NCBI GenBank assembly: GCA_016201085.1
Contig: JACQDO010000195.1
Span: forward strand, 1-6,313
Direction: 5' to 3'
DNA length: 6,313 nt
Source: Hyphomicrobiales bacterium
GTDB taxonomy: Bacteria; Pseudomonadota; Alphaproteobacteria; Rhizobiales; Xanthobacteraceae
Part shown: piece after piece, positions 1 through 5,543 of the stretch
Position numbering within the stretch: the first letter of the stretch is position 1
Layout of the letters: every line of letters begins with the position of its first letter
Position numbers and translations under genes: made by a program
Notes under the pieces: model-generated
Database searches by the model: none
The model's input: only the letters and a program-made list of their open reading frames with translations
What the model was told of the DNA's origin: nothing

Positions 1-664
1 GCGTATGGCCGCTCGGCTCGATGCAATGGGACAAGAGAAATATCGTGGCTTGACTCGGCGAAGCGGCGGTAGAGCGGTCTGGACCGGAAAAATTCGACTT
101 GATGAGAAGTCGCTTGCAGCGCCGACCGTATGGTCGAAGCCGCGCAAAGTCTTCGTGAACTCCATGTCGGACTTGTTTCACGAAGATGTGCCGGCCGAAT
201 TTATTCGGCGTGTCTGGTCGGTGATGGGCAAAACATCACGTCATACATACCAGATTCTTACAAAGCGACCGGAACGAATGGCTGAAGTACTATCAAGTAA
301 AGGCTTCGATATCCTTCCAAACGTCTGGCTGGGCACGAGTGTGGAAGACGGGCGGGTACTCTATCGGCTTGATCACCTTCGAAGGGTACCAGCGGCAATT
401 CGGTTTGTGTCTTTTGAGCCGTTGATTGGTTCAGTAGCTGCGGGCGATCTCACTGGAATTCATTGGGCAATCGTCGGCGGCGAGAGCGGTCCGCGCGCCC
501 GCGAGATGAAGCCATATTGGGTTGATGAGATCGAGACGATGTGCCGCGCTACTGGAACAGCGTTCTTTTTTAAACAGTGGGGCGGTAAAAACAAAAAAGC
601 GGCTGGTAGAATGCTCAGAGGCCAGACTTTCGATGAGATGCCTCAGGTCCAAAGTTCTTATTGA
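1..664 (+). CDS. Gp37/Gp68-family (DUF5131) three-Cys-motif protein, 5' partial
   Basis: This is the C-terminal part of a phage Gp37/Gp68-like protein (DUF5131). The frame is open to the left edge: the codon before the first ATG (position 5) reads Arg, giving R-MAARLDAMGQ, which matches the usual family run ERMAARL just after the Cys-motif. The ATG at 5 is therefore internal, and roughly 30 N-terminal residues, including the three-cysteine cluster that names the family, lie outside the window. Visible family hallmarks, in order, are KVFVNSMSDLFH, QILTKRPERM, NVWLGTSVED, IRFVSFEPL, WAIVGGESGPRAR, FFFKQWGG and a closing TFDEMP. The family resembles radical-SAM-like TIM-barrel proteins, but its reaction is unknown to me. 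The gene ends tail-to-tail with tcmP, overlapping it by 50 nt; the two families are known genomic partners. Base composition is AT-richer than in the genes from 1700 on, suggesting transfer. Family assignment is confident; function is not. Confidence 0.9.
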   Translation, partial: RMAARLDAMGQEKYRGLTRRSGGRAVWTGKIRLDEKSLAAPTVWSKPRKVFVNSMSDLFHEDVPAEFIRRVWSVMGKTSRHTYQILTKRPERMAEVLSSKGFDILPNVWLGTSVEDGRVLYRLDHLRRVPAAIRFVSFEPLIGSVAAGDLTGIHWAIVGGESGPRAREMKPYWVDEIETMCRATGTAFFFKQWGGKNKKAAGRMLRGQTFDEMPQVQSSY

Positions 665-1544
665 CATAACGTACAAATTTTTGAGCGAGGTCGATCGCCG
701 GTCTGCTCGGGTTCGACACTCCAAGAAATAATGAAAACGCTTGACGCGTTGGAGCTGTTAGAAGCGGCAAGGGCTCGGACACGAATTTAAATTCTTTCTC
801 TAATCTTTGCTTTAGCCATTGCTCAAATTGTCTGACGGATACCACGCGCCTCATCTCTGGTTCGACCGGCTGATCAAACAAGTCGCGTTTCAAAATTTCT
901 TCTGGTGCGATCGAATATAATTCGCGCCATTCTGGCCCAAGAAGGCGATCAAGCATTGGTTCCTTTGGTCCAATGCCTTCAAAATTGTGTGCGAGTTGCC
1001 GAATTGTGTCGCGAATGGGAAATAAATACCAGACATCGAACACGCGCGTTGATGCCAATGCTATTAGCGTTTCCCAATCGACGTGGAGTGCATACGGATC
1101 AAGAAACACTACGCCTCGACTATTGCTGTTGTCTTTGCGCACCCAAGGCTGCTCGCCGACGAGCTTTCGGAGAACTTCGTTAGCCTCTCCGGGGATAATC
1201 CGAATATCGATAGCCGTGTTTTCAGGCTGGATTTCCGCTAACGCGCTACATCTCAAGTCGTCCTTTTCAATAAACACAAAATGGTCAAATGGCGGCCTGA
1301 CAGCAATAGCCCTGCGCGCTGAACCTGCCAGCGTTTGTTTGATTGTCTCAATTGGTGCGCCTTCAAAGAGACCGCCAACTCGCTTCTCTATGTCTCGCGT
1401 GCCTGTACCCGCGAAAGCGTCTATATATGTTAGGTCGAATTTGACGCGCTTTAGTGCCTTCGTGTAGCACTGAAGATAATATTCGACCGCATCTAATTTT
1501 ATTTCAGTCCACGGCCCACCAAAGGAATGTTCAACCATTTGCAT
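615..1544 (-). CDS. tcmP: Three-Cys-motif partner protein TcmP (methyltransferase-like)
   Basis: This matches the TcmP family, named for occurring beside three-Cys-motif (Gp37/Gp68) proteins, as it does here. Counting from the ATG at 1544 (309 aa), the N-terminus has the family signature FGGPWTEIKL (about 8-17). A glycine-rich SAM-type loop YIDAFAGTG (40-48) follows, then an acidic strand end FIEKDD (91-96) and FLDPY (147-151), which recalls the DPPY motif of N6-type DNA methyltransferases. This layout suggests a Rossmann methyltransferase fold, but the substrate is unknown. The open frame extends upstream to a TTG at 1574. I prefer ATG 1544 or 1538 because the family normally starts just before FGGPW, and a weak ACGAG lies 6 nt ahead of 1538. 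No Shine-Dalgarno precedes the TTG. The C-terminus overlaps the 3' end of the facing gene. Composition is AT-rich like that gene and unlike what follows. Confidence 0.88.
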   Translation of the reverse strand: MQMVEHSFGGPWTEIKLDAVEYYLQCYTKALKRVKFDLTYIDAFAGTGTRDIEKRVGGLFEGAPIETIKQTLAGSARRAIAVRPPFDHFVFIEKDDLRCSALAEIQPENTAIDIRIIPGEANEVLRKLVGEQPWVRKDNSNSRGVVFLDPYALHVDWETLIALASTRVFDVWYLFPIRDTIRQLAHNFEGIGPKEPMLDRLLGPEWRELYSIAPEEILKRDLFDQPVEPEMRRVVSVRQFEQWLKQRLEKEFKFVSEPLPLLTAPTRQAFSLFLGVSNPSRPAIDLAQKFVRYVNKNFGPEASHRKSGL

Positions 1545-1584
1545 CTCGTTATCATTTAATGAATCGTCGTACAACTTAGAAGTG

Positions 1585-1606
1585 AAGGCAACGGGACTGC
1601 CTTTTT
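1585..1606 (+). terminator. Orphan terminator-like hairpin
   Basis: A 6-bp perfect stem AAGGCA/TGCCTT (1585-1590 with 1598-1603) has a 7-nt loop and runs into TTTTT (1602-1606). This has the form of a short intrinsic terminator on the + strand. No + strand gene ends just upstream, because tcmP occupies the other strand. It may be a remnant of a gene displaced when the AT-rich block arrived, or chance. The rest of the gap, 1607-1699, shows no convincing promoter or RNA. Confidence 0.3.
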
Positions 1607-1699
1607 GAGCGACGTCCCCTCGTGATTCATGGGCACCCCCTTTTGCACCGCCGCCGCAGACCCCCTATATGGAGCGTCCTCACGGAGCCCCCATCCCCA

Positions 1700-2746
1700 A
1701 TGACCACCCCCTCTGCCCCCGCCAAAATCCCCGTCACCGTGCTCACCGGCTATCTCGGCGCCGGCAAGACCACGCTGCTCAACCGCATTTTGTCCGAGCC
1801 GCACGGCAAGAAATACGCCGTCATCGTCAACGAATTCGGCGAAATCGGCATCGACAACGAGCTCATCGTCAACGCCGACGAGGAAGTGTTCGAAATGAAC
1901 AATGGTTGCATCTGCTGCACCGTGCGCGGCGACCTGGTGCGCATTATCGACGGGCTGATGCGGCGCAAGGGCAGGTTCGACGCCATCATCGTCGAGACCA
2001 CGGGGTTGGCCGACCCGGCGCCGGTAGCGCAGACCTTCTTCATGGACGAGCAGGTAGGCAGCCGGACCAAGCTCGATGCCGTGGTCACGGTCGCCGACGC
2101 GATGTGGCTGAAGGACCGGCTCAAGGACGCGCCCGAGGCCAAGAACCAGATCGCCTTCGCCGACGTCATCCTGATCAACAAGACCGATCTGGTGTCGCCG
2201 GACGCCCTGGCCGAGCTAGAGGCGCGCATCCGCGGCATCAATCCTTATGCGCGTTTGCATAGGACCGAGCGCGCCAAGGTGGCGCTCGACGAGGTGCTCG
2301 GCCGCAATGCCTTCGATCTCGACCGCATCCTCGACCTCGAGCCGGCCTTCCTCACCGCCGATGAAGAACACGAGCACGATCATCATCACGATCATGACCA
2401 CGGCCACGATCATCATCACCACGGCAACGGCTTGAAGCACTACCACGACGAGGACATGCAGTCGGTCGCGCTGCGCAGCGACAAGCCGCTCGATCCGGAC
2501 AAGTTTTTCCCCTGGGTGCAGGATCTAGTGGCGACCGAGGGCAAGGACATTCTGCGCTGCAAGGGCATCCTGTCGTTCAAGGACGACCCCGAGCGCTTCG
2601 TGTTCCAGGGCGTGCACATGATCCTCGACGGCGACCATCAGCGCGCCTGGAAGGATGGCGAGAAGCGCGAAAGCCGCGCCGTCTTCATCGGGCGTCATTT
2701 GCCGGAAGAGAAGATCCGTCAGGGCTTCGAGAGCTGCGTCGCGTAA
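1700..2746 (+). CDS. CobW/COG0523-family GTPase, His-rich (putative zinc metallochaperone)
   Basis: This is a G3E-type P-loop GTPase of the CobW/YjiA/ZNG1 family, 348 aa from ATG 1700. It shows Walker [10 protein letters not shown] (17-25), the metal-binding CxCC motif GCICC (C70, C72, C73), the Walker B-like [11 protein letters not shown] just after 95, and the guanine-specificity motif NKTD (160-163). A His/Asp-rich linker at 224-249 has 14 His in 26 residues. A CobW C-terminal domain follows, with [23 protein letters not shown] and a closing [15 protein letters not shown]. Such proteins use GTP hydrolysis to hand zinc or cobalt to client enzymes. The His-rich loop and lack of nearby cobalamin genes favour zinc, by inference. 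The frame is open back to a GTG at 1622, but that extension (HRRRRPP...) is not family-like; ATG 1700 has GGAG 12 nt upstream. No Zur-like operator was recognised. Confidence 0.93.
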   Translation: MTTPSAPAKIPVTVLTGYLGAGKTTLLNRILSEPHGKKYAVIVNEFGEIGIDNELIVNADEEVFEMNNGCICCTVRGDLVRIIDGLMRRKGRFDAIIVETTGLADPAPVAQTFFMDEQVGSRTKLDAVVTVADAMWLKDRLKDAPEAKNQIAFADVILINKTDLVSPDALAELEARIRGINPYARLHRTERAKVALDEVLGRNAFDLDRILDLEPAFLTADEEHEHDHHHDHDHGHDHHHHGNGLKHYHDEDMQSVALRSDKPLDPDKFFPWVQDLVATEGKDILRCKGILSFKDDPERFVFQGVHMILDGDHQRAWKDGEKRESRAVFIGRHLPEEKIRQGFESCVA

Positions 2747-2752
2747 CCCCTC

Positions 2753-2880
2753 CTGTCGTCCCCGCGAAGGCGGGGACCCATACGCCGTGTCGTTTCGGCT
2801 TGGCGAAGTAGACGTTGTCTGTGCCACGGTTCATTCGCGAGGCCAGGGGTTATGGGTCCCCGCCTTCGCGGGGACGACAG
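2753..2880. repeat. Paired palindromic intergenic repeat (Nitrobacteraceae-type)
   Basis: Two 30-nt arms (2753-2782 and 2851-2880) are exact reverse complements across a 68-nt spacer. Each arm contains its own 8-bp perfect hairpin, GTCCCCGC/GCGGGGAC with a 4-nt loop (2758-2777 and 2856-2875). The arm sequence and the GGGGTTATGGGTCC edge match a high-copy intergenic element I know from Bradyrhizobium and Rhodopseudomonas genomes. It starts 7 nt after the CobW gene stop and covers the upstream part of the WD40 reading frame. As RNA it could form a long stem or two small hairpins, so it may attenuate transcription from the GTPase gene into the WD40 gene. That role is inference. Confidence 0.85.
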
Positions 2881-2911
2881 CAAGACAAATGGCAATGACG
2901 AGACCGAATAC

Positions 2912-3913
2912 GTGCCCGACACCACCACCCAACTTCCCTCGCTCGCCGACCGCGTCCGCCCGATCGACGCGGGCGCCTCCGTCGTCGGCGTGCATTTCTT
3001 CGGTGCCATGCCGGTGTTCGTGCTGGGCGAGGAGGCGCTGCTGTTTGCGGCCAAAGATGGCGAGCGCCGCGTGGCAATCCATGACGGTGGCATCCTGGCC
3101 AGCGCATGCGACGGCACGCGCATCGTCACTGGCGGCGACGACGGCAAGCTCATCGCGACCGACGCGGAAGCACATCAGGTCCTCGCCACCGACGACAAGA
3201 AACGCTGGATCGATCAGGTCGCGCTCGGCCCCGATGGCGCCGTCGCCTGGTCGGCGGGTAAGGTCGCGCATGTGCGCGGCAAAAAGGGCGAGCTGCGCAG
3301 CTTCGAGGCGCCATCGACCGTCGCCGGGCTTGCCTTCGCGTCGAAAGGCTTTCGGCTGGCTATCGCGCATTATAACGGCGCCACGCTCTGGTTCCCCAAC
3401 GCCGCCGGCGCCAAGCCGCAGATGCTGGAGTGGAAGGGCTCGCATCTCGGCGTCATCTTCAGCCCGGACGGCAAGTTCCTGGTCACCACCATGCAGGAGT
3501 CGGCGCTGCACGGCTGGCGCCTGTCCGACGGCCAGCACATGCGCATGAGCGGTTATTCCGCGCGCGTGCGCTCGTTCGGCTGGACGGTGGACGGGGTGTT
3601 TCTGGCCACCTCCGGCTCCGAGCAGATCATCCTGTGGCCGTTCGACGGCAAGGACGGCCCGATGCGGCGGCAGCCGAAAATGCTGGCGCAGTCGGAGGCG
3701 CGCGTGGCGGTCGTCGCCGGCCATCCGCGCCAGCCGGTGGTGGCGGCGGGTTATGCGGACGGCGCGGTGCTGCTGGTGCGCATCGATGACGGCGCCATCA
3801 TCGAGGCGCGCAAGGCCGACGGGCAGCCGGTCAGCGCATTGGGCTGGGATGCCAGTGGGCAGATGCTCGCCTTCGGCACGGAGGCGGGCAGCGCGGGGGT
3901 GTTGACGCTGTAG
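2912..3913 (+). CDS. WD40-repeat beta-propeller protein
   Basis: This is a 333-aa protein built of WD40-like repeats, with no signal peptide or membrane segment visible, so probably cytoplasmic. Clear blade-type units include DGTRIVTGGDDGKLIATD (67-84), FSPDGKFLVTTMQESALHGW (183-202), FGWTVDGVFLATSGSEQIILW (222-242) and a final LGWDASGQMLAFGTEAGSAG near the C-terminus. The length suits one seven-bladed propeller. I chose the GTG at 2912 (MPDTTTQLPSLADRV). The frame is open to an ATG at 2852, but that start lies inside the palindromic repeat and would encode MGPRLRGDD, a common mis-start artefact. No strong Shine-Dalgarno precedes the GTG. The gene follows the CobW GTPase on the same strand, an arrangement I recall from related genomes. 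It could be a scaffold for the GTPase or its client, but that is speculation; no enzymatic motif is visible. Confidence 0.85.
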   Translation: MPDTTTQLPSLADRVRPIDAGASVVGVHFFGAMPVFVLGEEALLFAAKDGERRVAIHDGGILASACDGTRIVTGGDDGKLIATDAEAHQVLATDDKKRWIDQVALGPDGAVAWSAGKVAHVRGKKGELRSFEAPSTVAGLAFASKGFRLAIAHYNGATLWFPNAAGAKPQMLEWKGSHLGVIFSPDGKFLVTTMQESALHGWRLSDGQHMRMSGYSARVRSFGWTVDGVFLATSGSEQIILWPFDGKDGPMRRQPKMLAQSEARVAVVAGHPRQPVVAAGYADGAVLLVRIDDGAIIEARKADGQPVSALGWDASGQMLAFGTEAGSAGVLTL

Positions 3914-3956
3914 AGCGTGATTGTTTCGAATGAAGTTGCGGCATACTCGGCGCGCT

Positions 3957-4066
3957 CCCTCTCCCCTTGGGGGAGAGGGTTGGGGTGAGGGGGCAAGTGA
4001 CTCTCGATAGGCTCTAACCCCTCACCCGCCCGCCTTCGGCGGGCGACCTCTCCCTATGGGAGAGGT
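3957..4066. repeat. Nested palindrome cluster between convergent genes
   Basis: The gap between the converging WD40 and hss genes holds several perfect stems. CCCTCTCCCC/GGGGAGAGGG (3957-3966/3970-3979) has a 3-nt loop. GGGTGAGGGG (3983-3992) pairs with CCCCTCACCC (4018-4027). CGCCCGCC/GGCGGGCG (4027-4034/4038-4045) and ACCTCTCCC/GGGAGAGGT (4046-4054/4058-4066) each have 3-nt loops. The CTCTCCCC and CCTCACCC motifs resemble a dispersed repeat frequent in alphaproteobacterial intergenic regions. Its position suggests a bidirectional transcription stop, though no T-run follows the stems. Nothing else was seen in 3914-4109. Confidence 0.75.
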
Positions 4067-4109
4067 GAAAGCTGCGGCTGACGGCAATCCAATCGCAAAT
4101 AACGATGCG

Positions 4110-5543
4110 CTACCGCACCAGCACGTTCCTGAACTGCCAGGGATCGCGCTTGTCGATATCATCCGGAAACAGCCCTGGGCGGCCGGCGAGCGGCGTCCAG
4201 TCGGTGTAGGCGCCGATCACCGGGCCGAGATAGGGCGTCTGCACCTCGAGGCAGCGGCGGAAATCCATTTCGTCGGCCTCGACGATGCCGGCCTTGGGGT
4301 TCTCCAGCGCCCACACCATGCCGGCCAGCACTGCGGAAGTCACCTGCAAGCCGGTGGCGTTCTGATAGGGCGCGATCTCGCGCGTCTCGTCGACCGAAAG
4401 CTGCGAGCCATACCAGTAGGCGTTCTTCTTGTGGCCGTAGAGCAGCACGCCAAGCTCGTCGATGCCGTCGGCGATCTCGTGTTCATCCAAGATATGGATG
4501 GCGGGCTGGCGCACACCGGCCTGGCCGAACATCTCGTGCAGCGACAGCACAGCGTCGTTGGCCGGATGATAGGCGTAGTGGCAGGTCGGCCGGTACACCG
4601 TGCGGCGGCCGCTCTTCAGCGTGAGATAGTCGGCGATCGAGATCGATTCGTTGTGGGTGACCAGGAAGCCGTATTGCGCCTTGGCGGTCGGCGTCCAGGA
4701 GCGCACGCGGGTATTGGCGCCCGGCTGCAGCATATAGATCGCCGCCTGGCTGCCGGTCTTGTGCTTGCGGCCGTTGGCCGGCATCCACTTCTCGTGCGTG
4801 CCCCAGCCGAGTTCGGCTGGCTGCATGCCCTCGGAGACGAAGCCCTCGACCGACCAGGTGTTGACGAAGGTCTCCATCTGTTTCGGCTTGATGGCGCGCT
4901 GGGTGTCGCGCTCGGCGATGTGGATGCCCTTGACGCCGAGCTTCTTGGCCAGCCGGCCCCAGTCCTCGCGCGTCTTCGGCTCCTTGACCGCCACTTTTGT
5001 ATCGTTGGCAATATTCAAGAGCCCCTGTTTGACAAACCAGGACACCATGCCCGGGTTGGCGCCGCAGCAGGACACCGCGGTGGTGCTGCCGGTTTTGCGC
5101 TTGCGCTTGGCCGCTATGGTGGCCTCGCGCAGGGCGTAGTTCGAGCGTGCCTCCGGCCCGAGCTTGCTGTCGAAATAGAAGCCGGCCCAGGGCTCGTTGA
5201 CGGTGTCGATGTAGAGCGCGCCGATCTCGTTGCACAGCTGCATGATGTCGAGCGAGGAGGTGTCGACCGATAGGTTGACGCAAAAGCCCTGGCCGCCGCC
5301 CTCGGTGAGCAGCGGCCTCAGCAAGTGGCGGTGATTGTCCTTGGTGACGGCCTGATGGATGAAGCGGATGCCGCGCTCATCGAGCAGGCGGCGGTCCTTG
5401 TCCTCGGGGTCGATGACCACGAAGCGGCTCTTGTCGTAGGTGAAATGGCGCTCGATCAGCGGCAGGGTGCCTTTGCCAATCGAGCCGAAGCCGATCATCA
5501 CGATGGGCCCGTCGATGCGGGCATGAACGGGCCATTTGGTCAT
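4110..5543 (-). CDS. hss: Homospermidine synthase
   Basis: This is a 477-aa NAD-dependent homospermidine synthase (EC 2.5.1.44) of the saccharopine-dehydrogenase-like type. It condenses two putrescines, or putrescine and spermidine, into sym-homospermidine in the cytoplasm. It closely resembles the Blastochloris viridis enzyme as I remember it, including the length. Visible marks are an N-terminal Rossmann motif VMIGFGSIGKG (15-25), acidic Asp45 in VVIDP, TVNEPW with Glu117, SCCGANPGMVSWF (158-170), GIHIAERDTQR (206-216), NTWSVEGFVSEGMQPAE (from 228; Trp230 and Glu238 in the putative amine pocket), PTCHYAYHPAND and the closing DPWQFRNVLVR. The ATG at 5543 starts the known family N-terminus (MTKWPV) and has GGAGG 10 nt upstream. 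The gene follows ornithine decarboxylase, which supplies putrescine. The upstream frame stays open into that gene without a stop, so a fused product is possible. Confidence 0.96.
   Translation of the reverse strand: MTKWPVHARIDGPIVMIGFGSIGKGTLPLIERHFTYDKSRFVVIDPEDKDRRLLDERGIRFIHQAVTKDNHRHLLRPLLTEGGGQGFCVNLSVDTSSLDIMQLCNEIGALYIDTVNEPWAGFYFDSKLGPEARSNYALREATIAAKRKRKTGSTTAVSCCGANPGMVSWFVKQGLLNIANDTKVAVKEPKTREDWGRLAKKLGVKGIHIAERDTQRAIKPKQMETFVNTWSVEGFVSEGMQPAELGWGTHEKWMPANGRKHKTGSQAAIYMLQPGANTRVRSWTPTAKAQYGFLVTHNESISIADYLTLKSGRRTVYRPTCHYAYHPANDAVLSLHEMFGQAGVRQPAIHILDEHEIADGIDELGVLLYGHKKNAYWYGSQLSVDETREIAPYQNATGLQVTSAVLAGMVWALENPKAGIVEADEMDFRRCLEVQTPYLGPVIGAYTDWTPLAGRPGLFPDDIDKRDPWQFRNVLVR

Noticed and set aside
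1622..1699. GTG-initiated N-terminal extension of the CobW GTPase
   Set aside because: The extra 26 residues are Arg/Pro/His-rich and unlike the family. ATG 1700 directly precedes the conserved IPVTVLTG strand.
2366..2450. CAT/CAC-rich tract considered as a tandem repeat or sequencing artefact
   Set aside because: It encodes the His/Asp-rich metal-binding linker typical of many COG0523 proteins and keeps the reading frame.
2753..2880. Repeats considered as a CRISPR array
   Set aside because: There are only two copies, in inverted rather than direct orientation, with a single spacer. It fits an intergenic palindromic element.
2655..3548. Open frame of 297 codons on + overlapping the CobW and WD40 genes
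   Set aside because: It crosses two real genes and the repeat in another frame, and its translation is dominated by Ser, Arg, Pro and Ala as expected for an out-of-frame GC-rich shadow.
2831..3724. Open frame of 297 codons on - under the WD40 gene
   Set aside because: It is a shadow of the WD40 reading frame, with no domain signature and an end within the repeat element.
4056..5273. Long + strand open frame (405 codons) antisense to hss
   Set aside because: It is a GC-rich shadow of hss, whose own frame has unmistakable family motifs. The antisense product has no recognisable domain and starts inside the palindrome cluster.
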